In this document: one piece after another, positions 54,314 through 64,000 of the stretch
How the letters are laid out: each line of letters begins with the position of its first letter
Numbering within the stretch: the stretch's first letter is position 1
Assembly: GCA_014529385.2 (NCBI GenBank)
Contig: CM043959.1
Span: forward strand, 86,711,529 to 86,775,528
DNA length: 64,000 nucleotides
Origin: Adiantum capillus-veneris
Lineage: Eukaryota; Streptophyta; Polypodiopsida; Polypodiales; Pteridaceae
Direction: 5' to 3'
Notes under the pieces: generated by a model
What the model was told of the DNA's origin: nothing
Database searches by the model: none
The model's input: the letters and a program-made list of their open reading frames with translations, nothing else
Program-made: the position numbers and the translations under genes

Positions 54314-55537
54314 AGTCATCTTTTCCTTTAAGAGATTAAAAGTTGAAATCTCTTTCTGTGTCCATCTAAAGGTGACTGCCTTCTTTTGAAGAGCATCTAA
54401 AGGTGAAGCAATCTCAGCGAAATTTCGGATAAACCTTCTGTAAAAGGAGCATAGTCCCAAGAAACTTCAGACATCGTGCACCGTCTTCAAATCTGGCCAT
54501 GACTTGATCGCTTCAACTTTAGCAGGATCCATTCTGACACCATCCTTTGAGACAATGTGTCCGAGAAAATGAATCTCTTCCAGAAAAAATTCACTTTTCT
54601 TTGCATTGATAAGCAACCTATGACTGCATAGCTCTTTGAACACAATGGCCAAGTGATGCCTATGCTCCTCTTCATTCTTTGAGTAGACTATCATGTCATC
54701 AAAGAATGTACCAACAAACTGCTGGTGTGGACGGAAAATTCTATCCATCATCCTATTGAATGTAGCAGGAGCATTTGTGAGACCAAAGGGCATCACTAAA
54801 AATTCGTAAAGGCCAAACGTTGTTCTAAAAGCAGTCTTGTGCACATCCTCTGATCTAATGCGGATCTGATGGTACCCACTCTTTAGATCTATCCTGCTAA
54901 ACATAGCTGCTCCTTCTAATTTGTCCAGAATATCATCAATTCTAGGTATAGGAAACCTATTCTTGATGGTATTCTTGTTCAGTGCACAGTAGTCGATGCA
55001 CATATGCCATGAGCCATCCTTTTTCTGCACCAACAACACTGGAGAACAGAATGGGGATAAACTGGGCTGAATCAGCCCCTTTTCTAATAGCTCCTGTACT
55101 TGGCCCATTATCTCTTTCTGCTGAGCCGCACTAACCCTGTACGGAGACTTATTTGGTGGGCTACTGCCTGGCACCAAATCTATCGCATGGTCCTCGGGTC
55201 TCTCTGGCGGTAATTGAGACGGTAATGAATCGGAAAAACAGTCACTATACTGTTGTAAAAACATTGACCTTTCTTTATCTAGCACAGATAAATTTGATTC
55301 ATCACAATCTGACACTTCACGTGCAAAAACCAAGTACGCAGAAAGATGCTTTTTCATTACAGAAGTAATAGCAGAAGCTGATACAGTGGGAATAGACTCC
55401 CCTTTAAGCTTTACATCCAGAATGTGAGTCTTTCCCCTGCTCTGTACAGTGATCTTTTTGTTGTAGGCATCCATGATTCCCTGTACACGAAATAACCAAG
55501 GAACACCTAACAACACATCACATCCGTCCAGTGGCAT
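54314..55537 (-). pseudogene. Element F protease end and reverse transcriptase
   Basis: An open 356-codon frame (54467-55537) with [16 protein letters not shown] (end of protease), [55 protein letters not shown] and FFDD ([12 protein letters not shown]). [10 protein letters not shown] stands where elements A and C have WRMCI(N/D)YRAL: two Arg codons are His and Cys, both explicable by CpG transitions. TGA at 54469-54467 ends the frame. Confidence 0.88.
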
Positions 55538-55567
55538 GATGTAAAATTCTTTAGCATCTACATAGGA

Positions 55568-56500
55568 CTAGATATGTAGGCGCAAGTTTCCAATGATAGG
55601 TGTCACAGCCTCTGTATGGCCAGGACATGCCAAACCTGTCTCTGTTGTATACCCCATCTCTTCAGGTCTGATTCCCAACTTTGAAGCCAATTCTGGGGAA
55701 ATGAAGTTGGCTTTGGCACCGGGATCAAAGAAGATAAGCACTGTTTGATCCCTAACCTTTCCCCATGCTCTGCAAAGCTCACTTGCATCTGAATTTGGCT
55801 TGTCGCCCACCATATCTGGCACTAGACCAGCCATGGGCTTCTTTCCTTTCTTGTCCTCCTTGTCTTCAGAATCAGCTGGCCTTTTCTTTGTAGGACAATT
55901 GTAAGCAATGTGGCCAGGCTTCTCACAGATGAAGCATTTGTTCTCTGACCTTAGGACCTTCTTTTGCTCTTCCGACTTGCGAGGAAAACGTCTTTTCCAT
56001 TTCTTCGTTGGTCCCTTTTCTGATTCAGCCGTAGCTTTGTCTTTCCCTGCGTTGGCTGGCTCCTGAGTCACTTTCGGAGTCTCCTTGGGAACATACTTCG
56101 CTGAATTTTTCTTGGTTGATCCTTCCTTGACGCCAGTATTGAATTCACAATCTTCTCCCTTGAGCAAACCATTGCCAGTGTTTGCTACCTCAATGAGCTG
56201 CGTCAAAGTAGTGACTTTGGTCTTCGTGCAATATTTTCTCAATCCTTTGGGTAGGCTATGGCAGCATTTTTCAATCTGTTCTGTCAATGGCACAAACCTA
56301 TAGGAAGTTACTGGAAGTAGAGCTTTCCAAAACTTCCGATTATAGTCATCCAGATTCTTGCAAGTGACAGCATTAAGCTGGTGCCATTCTGTCATGACAT
56401 TTGCTTCAAAGTCATCAAATAACCATGTTGTTGCAAAAATCTGCTTGAAGTAAATCCATGTGGACGGAGCTTGCCCTTGAGCAATAAAGTTGTCCACCAT
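55568..56500 (-). pseudogene. Element F gag C-terminal half, zinc knuckle and protease start
   Basis: Gag (IYFKQIFATTWLFDDFEANV, EWHQLNAVTCKNLDDY), a Lys-rich spacer, the knuckle CFICEKPGHIAYNC (CX2CX4HX4C) and the protease site VLIFFDPGAKANFISPELA (DPG). TAG at 55570-55568 ends it. A one-base loss near 56467 puts it in another frame from the preceding gag. Confidence 0.86.
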
Positions 56501-56589
56501 TGTCCCGCATTCCCGGTCAAGAAAGTGACTGCTTGGCGGACCTTTGAAGCCTCTGTAAAGTTTCCCCCTGCATAGGCCTTGTCAAATTG

Positions 56590-57489
56590 CTAGAGGAATG
56601 AGAGAGCCTTCTTCCTATCATCAAACCCTGTAAAGGTCGTGAATGTCACACCTTTGCCACCTTCTTTGTACGGAGTTGGCCTCTCCAGCGGCGTTAAATT
56701 GTCATATGGACGTGATTGAAACATGGGAACACTGTTAGGGTTCATTTGTGTTCCCTGACCGCAATTAAGTTGACCTGGAAATGCCATATTTGGCTGCTGA
56801 TTTGTAATTCCAGACATACCAAAATTTGCCTGTGGCATCCCAAATTGGCCCCGAGTGCTCTGAAACCCTGGTAGCATGCCCGTGACACCATACATGGGGT
56901 TAGGCATCATTGGTTGAGCACCCCCAAACACTGTTCCTGGCGTGTAAAACTGATTTCCAGGTGCATGACCAGCCATGCTCTGGAATACCGATCCACCTCC
57001 AAAATAGCCAGGGTGTACCGAAGGTGGTGGGAAGACCTGTTGCATAGCCTGTAGGTTGCTTCCCTGCCCATTAGAACCAGCTATAAGCTGTTGAAAAGTG
57101 ACTGGCTGAACTGGTACAGCTTGAAAGACTGGCATCTCAGCCACCTGTTCTTGCACCTTAAGCACAGGTTGTGGAGACTGCCTGTTCTCCGTAAAGCGTA
57201 CAGGTGTTTCCATTGACTCTGCAGTATGAATCACCTGTGCTCGAGCCTTAACAGGCTTTTGAATATGATCCATTGACCCAACTTGCTGAGACGGAAGAGA
57301 AGGTTGCAGAAAGGTTAAAAACCTCGCGTTCTGCATTACTTGTGTGAACATAGCCACAGCAGTAGCCAACTGGGTCCTGAATATATCATAATCCGTCTGT
57401 GGTGGTCTTGAAGACTCACCCACTTCATGTGTCTGTTGACCCTGTGAAGAGGAAACCTCTTCAATCACATCATCTGGTCTGTCAGCCAT
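56590..57489 (-). pseudogene. Element F gag N-terminal half
   Basis: Starts MADRPDDVIEEVSSSQGQQT at 57489, the first Met after the primer site. A long Gln/Pro/Gly/Met-rich region (FPPPSVHPGYFGGGSVFQSM, GMPQANFGMSGITNQQPNMA) precedes the gag domain start (VTFTTFTGFDDRKKALSFL). TAG at 56592-56590 is probably a changed CAG (relatives read FIQQFD). The low-complexity region may help the protein assemble; inference. Confidence 0.85.
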
Positions 57490-57577
57490 AATTGCAATTA
57501 CCTATGTCTGGTCTATGATCCCCTGTGTCTTCAAGCCCAACCTGACCAAGGCTCACTTCTATGGAAAAAAGTGATTT

Positions 57578-57596
57578 AATCCCGGCGATGGAACCA
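57578..57596 (-). promoter_or_regulatory. Primer-binding site of element F, tRNA-Glu-like
   Basis: On the minus strand TGGTTCCATCGCCGGGATT starts at the LTR end. It fits plant tRNA-Glu as I recall it (..CCCGGC(A/G)ACGGAACCA) with about one mismatch. It is clearly not the tRNA-iMet site used by elements A, B and G. Confidence 0.6.
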
Positions 57597-59071
57597 TGTA
57601 ACCGGCCTGTACTTTCAAAAAGGGCGGTAGACTTCAAACTTAAACCTTATTTGCTTTCACCCATTTAATGTCGCCCACTTTACCTGTACTTTCAAGACAC
57701 AACAAAGGGGAGAGGGATACAGGCTGCTAGATTGCACCTGTATGAGTAGACCGACACCAGATTGGCCCCTAACTTAGGCGCCCCTTTCGGTATTTCTTTA
57801 TTGATTAAAAGAGGGAATAAATGCTATGGTTCCCTACAAGCTGCCCCGCACAAGCTTGGCTGAATTTCAACTGTTCCGGCCCGATTTCGGCAGCATACTG
57901 TACTAGGACACTTCACAGTCAGTATTCCCACGCATTGAATGACTTTCCCGACACATATGGGCACTTTGCAAAACCTGGCGAGAATCTGCAGCACGCTGAA
58001 TTCTCTGTTTTCAGCCCCGAAAATGCGCCAGATCACCTGTACAACGGTCCCCTCGCGTCCCCGAACCTCCTGGGGGTATTAGGGACCGTTTAGGGCTAAA
58101 ACCCTAAACCTGCAAAAATACACAGCAAGCTGTAATTTACTGTTTCGGGCTCCATTTCGCATGCCGGTCGCATCCGTAGCAAGTCCTCGAGCTCCCGCAC
58201 CTGTAGGGCTACTTGCCCTTTGAATCGGACAAGATTTTTGGCGTGAAACCTCTCCGAATTCACCTGTACCTGCGGGGGATTAGCCGCTAGCTAATCCAGT
58301 ACACCTATGCAAGAGGCTCTTGCCTCGGCAATCGCGCATGAACCCACACAATTGTACATTGGTCAATCGAAAAGCCCACTAGAGGGGCATAACATACTGC
58401 CATAGGGGAGAGAGAGGGCAGTGCGTAGCGTGCAGGGCATCACTCCTGTCACCGCATTGTACATAGGAGGGAAAGGAAGCACTCCATAGCTCTTAACCTG
58501 TGACAAAACTGAAAAATGAGCCTTCTTCCTCCTCAATTCAGCGCCACTTCTTGTTGCATGAGGAAAGTGCACCAGAAGGTGCCACTTGGCACATTTACAA
58601 GCATTTTCCCGTTTCGGGGTTGCCGCCTAAAAATCTCCCAACCGGTTGCGCAGTTGACTTCACGGCAGAGTAAGAAAATGTTCCCCTTGTCATTCCAGAG
58701 GTAATGACGCAAACACATTTTCAGGTCCCAAAATAGCAGTTCCCTAAATTTTAGGAGATGCTGCCATTGTATCTTTCTAGGTCATATAACCCCCTTTGTA
58801 CACTGCAGCCACACCCAAAACTGAAATGTAGCCTCTGTAGCAAAGGATTCCACTTTGGCTAGTCAATGACCCCACTTTGGCTAACCATAGTCTTTGTCCA
58901 ACCTTAGTGCTCTCTTGCCCTCACGCCTGGACTCCCTCTAGACAGTTCCACACTAGCTATGCAATGCAGGGCAGTTAGATTTCCCGAGGGGTGTTTCCAA
59001 AAAGTGAAGGTAAATAAATAATAAGAAAGAAATCAACAAAAAGGATAGATAGTAGTCACACGCTGGTGACA
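57597..59071 (-). repeat. Element F 5' LTR (1475 bp)
   Basis: Same ends as the copy at 45084; followed by the target duplication GCGTC. Confidence 0.94.
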
Positions 59072-59076
59072 GCGTC

Positions 59077-59165
59077 AACTTAGGGGTGTCCTGAGTTTTA
59101 GCCTTTTCTTTAGTATCATTGTGAGAGTCTTGTGCTCCAGAGGAAGAAATTGTAGTGTAGAGCCA
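59077..59165 (-). mobile_element. Element E remnant, part right of element F
   Basis: On the minus strand SSGAQDSHNDTKEKAK..KL runs to the insertion point. After removal of element F and one GCGTC it continues in frame as TPDETSAQGILGGRLTLEE (45083 downward) to the zinc-knuckle-like motif. This shows the empty site was inside the gag of an older gypsy element. Confidence 0.75.
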
Positions 59166-59174
59166 ACCAGGTAC

Positions 59175-60640
59175 TCACTTCTCCTTGCGACGTGGGGCCG
59201 CCGCCACTGCAGGAGAACCATCATCCGCATCAGGATCCGAATCCGACAAGGCATGATCGGGTGAAGTAACTAGCTGCTGTGTAGAGGGTACATGGATAGG
59301 TGTAGAGGTGGAATCAGGTGTGGGAGGTGGAGGAGGTGGGGAAGGTATAGGCTTGGATGCTGCCCCATCTACAGGTCTGCTGAAAGACTCCATGAATGTC
59401 ACATCACGACTAACTGTGGTGGTCTTGGCATCAGGATCATAAAGCTGGTATCCGTCAGATTCCGGTGAATAGCCCATGAAAATGAGCTTCTTCGACTTGA
59501 AGTCTAACTTCTATCGCTTCTCCTTTGGCACATGGACAAAGGTCGGACACCCTAATACTCGAAAGTGTGAGACTAAGTGCTTGCGCCCGTAGTAAGCCTG
59601 ATCGGGAGTCATGTCCTGCAAAGCATGAGTAGGGGAATGATTCTCGATGTAGACCGCCGTGTTGCATGCCTCCACTTAGTAAATCCGGGGTAAAAGAAGC
59701 GTGCGCCAACATCGCACGAGCCATCTCCATGATAGTCCGATTCTTCCGCTCAACAACTCCATTCTGGGAAGGAGTGTAAGGAGTAGTCAGCTGGCGTTGG
59801 ATGCCCTTTGACTTGCACCACTGTGCAAAGTTCTTTGAAGTGAACTCACCCCCTCTGTAGAGCGAAAGCATTTGACGTGCAAGTCCTTCTTTTCAACCAT
59901 CATCTTCCAATCCCAAATGGAACTAAAAGCCTCCGACTTGAGTTTCAAGAACAAAGCCCAAGTGTACCTGCTACAATCATCCACAAGCACAAGCATATAC
60001 TCTGAGCCAGAAAATGAAGAAGTGTTGATCGGGCCACATAGATCAATGTGAATAAGTGCGAGTGGTGCCAAAGGTCTGTTGGATGCCTGCTTCTGAAAGG
60101 CAGCCTTGTGTTTCTTACCCAACTAGCAAGCCTCGCACACGCCTTGCGAAGAGCGTATCGTGGGTAAACCCTCTACGATAGAGGTCCTAGCAGCCTGTTG
60201 GAGATGATGATAGCATAAATGTCCAAATCACGCATGCCATAGAGAAGAAGACTCCGAGGTGCGAGACAGAAGAGCATTGAGGCAGTACAAGGATCCATCG
60301 CGCTCACAGCGTGCAAGAACAGTTATTGTCGTAGAATCAGTAATCATCACCTTGCCACTCCCATAGTGTATGTCAGCTCCTTGAGAGTCCAAACTCGACA
60401 CAAAGAGGAGGTTGAAGGCCATGTCTGGAACGTAGAGCGCCTCCACTGAACTGAACTTCGGGTTTGTGGTAGAGCGGAAGAGGGTGATCTGGCTTGCACC
60501 AGACACTAGAATCTCATGGTTGTCACTCATAGTGACGGTCTGCCCATGAGTCTCTCGAAGAGAGCTAAACCAAGACTGTTAAGGAGTCATGTGAGTGGTA
60601 GCTCCACTATCGACAACCCAAGTATCTGACTGCAATGTAG
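59175..60640 (-). mobile_element. Element H: partial Ty1/copia (protease to integrase-RT linker)
   Basis: Minus strand: protease VVDSGATTHMTP (about 60617-60580), pre-integrase region (SLYCLNALLSRTSESSSLWHA), integrase pieces (IHIDLCGPINTSSFSGSEYM, VDDCSRYTWALFLKLKSEAF, YTPSQNGVVERKNRTIMEMA) and a Pro/Ser linker (PSPPPPPPTPDSTSTP). Frames change several times and gag and RT-RNase H are missing. No LTR is seen. Confidence 0.85.
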
Positions 60641-60656
60641 GAAGAGCGTGGTACGT

Positions 60657-60887
60657 GTCACAAACTGGTGACATGGTTGACCCCCCGACACACTCACAAA
60701 CTGCTGACGTGGTTGTCCCTTTGATTTTGCGCTGACAAGCTGACATGGCTGTGCTGTACGGAAATCCTTGATTTTGCCCTGGCTGCTGACGTGGCAGTAC
60801 TGTACGGAATTCCGTAATTTGCGCTGGCTGCTTTTTGCCAGTTTTTGAGGATCAGTTGCTTTTAGAACTTTTGCTTTTTCTTTGATG
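60657..60887 (+). repeat. LTR-start-like block with repeated CTGAC(A/G)TGG motifs
   Basis: Begins TGTCACAAACTGGTGACATG, similar to the element A/C LTR start (TGTCACAAAGTGATGACGTG). CTG(A/C)-type cores (GCTGACGTGGTTG, GCTGACATGGCTG, GCTGACGTGGCAG) and CTGTACGGAA recur through it. It then joins protease-region sequence directly. Probably a deleted 5' LTR of element I. Confidence 0.5.
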
Positions 60888-63225
60888 GAGGAGCCAAGGC
60901 CAACTTCTTTTCACTTGAATTGGCGGCTCGACTAGGAATTACGCCCGACAGGCTGAGGCCACAAGCGGAGGTAGTTCTAGCGACACTCGGACGGGATGTT
61001 GCCATTACACCGGTCATTGGAAAACTTTGTTTGCAATGTCAGGGGTGTTTAGGGCACGAGGACTTCTACATAATGCCCTTGGCAGGTTGTGAAGTCCTCC
61101 TAGGAATCCCTTGGTACCACAAGAAGAACGCCGTGGTTGACTATCGGGGTACGAAAGCGACTTTTGACAAATGCAGGGCAAGAGAGACTGTACTTGATGA
61201 ATTCAGTTTCTTTACTCGATTTTTTCGTGAAAGAACTGAATGATGATTGAAGGTCGAATATGGTTGATCTCGACAAGAAACGACAAGATTTTTCTGCAAT
61301 AGAGACTGACTGTTTCTCGGAAGACGTACAAAGCGAGTTACCTCCTTTACGTCGTGAAGATCACACCATTGATTCGTGGTAGTACACCACCGAACCGGCC
61401 ACCTTACAGCGTTAGCCGAGGCCAAGATAAAGAAACAATGAACCAGAACAGATTTCCACATTACACGGATCAATGATATACTCGACAGACTTCAGAATTC
61501 TGCTTGCCGAATTGATATAAAGAAGTGATTATCATCAGATCTGTATTGCTCCTGGAGACGTCTACAAGATAGCTTTCAGGAAAACTTTTTGAATTTTTAG
61601 AAAAATACCGATCATTTGTGGGCTTTCCAGACACTGAGGAAGCATAAATTGCTTATAAATATGAAAAACAGCGAATTTTTTTTGCCGGAGATACACTTTA
61701 TGAGACACATCGTCTCGGTGGCAGGAGTATAGATGGACCCAGCCAAGATTGAAACTATACGTGATTGGCCCGATCTGAAGAATGTTCATGAAGTTAGAAG
61801 CTTCTTGGACTTATGGCGGTTCATTAGAAAATTTGCAGAGGTTGCTTACCCTTTGCACATTCTAACACAGAAAGGAGTCCCTTTCTTGTGGAGACCCACA
61901 AAGGTGACTACCTTTCAGACTTTGAAAGAGAAATTGACTACAGGACCAGTTTTGACTTTGCCAGATTTACAAAAGTCATTCGAAGTATATTCTGATGCTT
62001 GTGGTCGTAGTCTGGGTGCGGTCTTAATGCAAGAAGGCCATGTGATTGCCTATGAGAGCCGATTGTTTCAAGGCCGGAATTGACAGCACAGATTTATGAG
62101 AAAGAGCTTTTGGCGATTATCCATGCTCTTACTCAGTGGCAAGATTACCTACTCGGAGTCGATTTTACAGTCTTCTCACTGAACATCAGAGTTTACGTTA
62201 CTTCTTGTCGCAGAAGCAGCTTTCGGAAAAGCAAATGCAGTGGGCTAACATCTTGTCACAGTTTCACTTCCAGATTGTCCATGTACAGGGACAGAAGAGC
62301 TTGGTGGCAGATGCTTTGTCCCGGAAGCCGTTAGTCTTGGCTATTTCCGCGATTCATCATAGAAGCTTCGAGGATATGGTCGATCAGTACGCCACAAATC
62401 CAGATTTTTCGGATGTATTCACACGAATACAGAATGGGGAGGTAGTAGCGCGTACGGGATGGCTACTTGATGAAGAAAACGATGTTGTACGTTACACAGC
62501 TGTTGAGGAAAAAGGTTCTAACCGAATGCCACTGTCCACCATTTACGGGTCACCACGGCATTGATACCACCTTGAAAGGTGTGGAGCGTTACTTCTTTTG
62601 GCTGAGACTCAAGGACGTGGACGATTTTGTACGCAGTTGCTTGGTATGCCAGAAGGTCAAGTTTGACAGGCATAAAGCACAGGAATTGTTACAGCTTTTA
62701 TCCATTCCCACCCGCCCTTGGGAAAGTATAGCTATGGATTTCCTTTTTGATCTCCCGAAGACACAGAGTGGGCATGATGGCATTTGGACTGTCGTCAACA
62801 GATTTAGCAAGCAAGCTCACTTCGTTCCAATGAAGAAAACAGTCAAGCCGGATCATTTAGTGAGACTGTTCATTTCACATATTTTCAGATTACATGGCAT
62901 GCCTGAGACAATAGTCTCTGACAGAAATTCCCGATTCACGAGTTTGTTTTGGAAGGCTATTTGGGAGAACATTGGCACACGGTTGCAATTCTCGTCATCT
63001 TTCCACCCGCAGACAGATGAGCAATCCGAGATTGCAAATTCAGTTGTACTGGATTTGTTGAAGTCGTCTTCTTTGGATCAGAAGACTACATGGGAAAAGT
63101 ATTTGCCCTTGGTGGAGTTTGCCTACAACACACGGGAAAGATGCCAATTGAAGTGTTTGAGGGTGCTAAGAAGCTTCTTCAATTTCTATCACCTAAGACA
63201 AGATTCTTTTGAAGACGATTTTTGA
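60888..63225 (+). mobile_element. Element I: decayed chromovirus of the element A/C family
   Basis: Protease region (ARLGITPDRLRPQAEVVLA, PLAGCEVLLGIPWYHKKNAV, 60920-61243), a damaged RT with most blocks deleted (61400-61700), RT connection and RNase H (61733-62430: [28 protein letters not shown]) and integrase (62467-63225: [45 protein letters not shown]). The second catalytic region reads DRNS where relatives have DRDP. No right LTR or polypurine tract is seen. Confidence 0.86.
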
Positions 63226-63274
63226 AACAAAGTCTAGAAGGCATAGAAGGCCATCTAGCCGTTTAAAGGAGGAG

Positions 63275-63870
63275 AGGTTGTCCTCTTTTGACAATGACCA
63301 GATCACCAAGAAAACCAAGGAGTTCAAGGGAGGGAGTCATGCCAGGACACCCATCGAGCCCTTGAATTGAACAACAGTTTGACGTTGCCTTCTCTGGAGC
63401 GTGGTTCTCAAAACATTCCAGGGAGCAAAAGGCGGCATCTTACTTGAAAAGAACGATGAATATGCAAGAGATGTCATCATGCCTTGGCATCACTTTGAAA
63501 ATGGCTGAGAAAGATACATTGGATGACTATTGCCAGAGATTTTGGGATACTTTTCATAGATTCTTTTAAAAGACCAAATTGATCGGTTTTGCGATGATTT
63601 GCTAAAGAGATTCAAGACTATGCTTTAAACCAGAAGTCTGACTCCATGTGACATGACTAAGCAACGATTTGGAATGCATGCCAGCTCATTGACTTATGCG
63701 ACGGGCAGGATAGTATCTAAAGGGCAAGAGTCTTCCAGTGAAGAGAATGAATCAAGGGAACCAGATGATAGCTCATCACAGGATTCTGGTGAATCAGAGG
63801 GTTCCGACGAACTAAGGAAACCAGATGCAAGTTCATCAAAGGATTCCAAAGCAAGAGGAATCAGATGATA
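63275..63870 (+). pseudogene. Displaced gag fragment with serine/acidic region
   Basis: Follows the integrase of element I without an LTR between. KKTKEFKGGSHART and QQFDVAFSGAW-like text (63300-63420) match element A gag ([20 protein letters not shown]). A frame at 63653-63868 has KQRFGMHASSLTY, then a Ser/Glu/Asp stretch (SSSEENESREPDDSSSQDSG). Many stops. Confidence 0.65.
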
Positions 63871-64000
63871 GTGCGTCTTAGGGTTTCGATGATTGACTCT
63901 AACATGCCAATGGACAGGGAAGTGAAAGACGCTACCCACAGGTCCCAGGGCACAAGGAAAGAAAGGAAAAAGGGAATCAACCGGTAGATAAAACATTTCC
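63871..64000. other. Window end, unassigned
   Basis: No recognisable feature; probably continues the gag remnant. Confidence 0.4.

Larger units (their letters stand above)
45084..59071 (-). mobile_element. Element F: Ty3/gypsy chromovirus, host of nested copia G
   Basis: LTRs at 45084-46567 and 57597-59071 (TG..CA) with a perfect 5-bp target duplication GCGTC (45079-45083 and 59072-59076). Minus-strand order: 5' LTR (right), tRNA-Glu-like primer site, gag, protease, RT, RNase H (split by copia G), integrase, chromodomain-like end, polypurine tract, 3' LTR. Without copia G it is about 8.7 kb. Its polyprotein is interrupted by seven stops, all TAG or TGA, and one one-base frameshift that I can place. 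Confidence 0.94.

Noticed and set aside
1-64000. A CRISPR, toxin-antitoxin, phage-defence or biosynthetic gene cluster
   Set aside because: All coding signals are plant genes or retroelements; introns and LTR elements exclude a bacterial origin.

Overview
The window is nuclear DNA of a land plant with a large, retrotransposon-rich genome. Three low-copy host genes can be read in the first 31 kb. The first is the 3' end of a P-class pentatricopeptide (PPR) gene. The second is a split EF-hand gene resembling the flagellar protein DRC8/EFCAB2. The third is a small glycine-rich TGD5-like gene of plastid lipid transport. PPR and TGD5 genes mean a plant. A nexin-dynein regulatory complex protein is expected only in plants with motile sperm, so a fern, lycophyte, bryophyte or cycad/Ginkgo is more likely than a flowering plant or conifer. 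The long introns, many (GA)n tracts and nested LTR elements fit a fern best. This is inference; no species can be named.

Layout: 2-988 PPR gene (+). 989-5164 intergenic, with GA microsatellites and one local duplication. 5165-14334 EF-hand gene (-), four exons, whose 7.8-kb intron 1 holds a Ty3/gypsy chromovirus (element A, 7067-13508, 4-bp target-site duplication). 14335-19700 has no recognised gene but holds microsatellites, retroposon tails and a 5'-truncated retroposon with a 19-bp target duplication. 19701-29161 is element B, a minus-strand chromovirus with LTRs of 1.7 and 2.2 kb and a 4-bp duplication. 29162-31235 holds a SINE-like fragment and the TGD5-like gene (-).

From 31.4 kb onward almost everything is retroelement. 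There is a copia scrap (about 32.1-32.6 kb). Element C (33001-36752, +) is a 5'-truncated relative of A that ends inside element D. Element D (36753 to about 43.0 kb, -) is a Ty3/gypsy element of an unusual type whose reverse transcriptase resembles those I know from fungi, with a primer site matching tRNA-Trp. Then comes a three-level nest: copia G (48717-54001, -) inside chromovirus F (45084-59071, -) inside the gag region of an older gypsy element E. Both inner insertions have perfect 5-bp duplications, and the host reading frame of E can be read across the F insertion point. The window ends with another copia remnant (H), a decayed A/C-family copy (I) and a displaced gag fragment.

No retroelement appears able to move by itself: all have stops, frameshifts or changed catalytic residues. 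Element F is broken by seven in-frame stops that are all TAG or TGA, as expected from methylcytosine deamination. Element A has nearly identical R-U5 LTR halves but heavily damaged genes, which suggests it was moved in trans. I see no CRISPR array, operon, bacterial-type system or rRNA gene, and no intact tRNA gene. The points most worth following are the EF-hand gene with a retrotransposon in its intron, the fungal-type element D, and a repeated 3'-tail motif that borders (GA)n tracts at three places.
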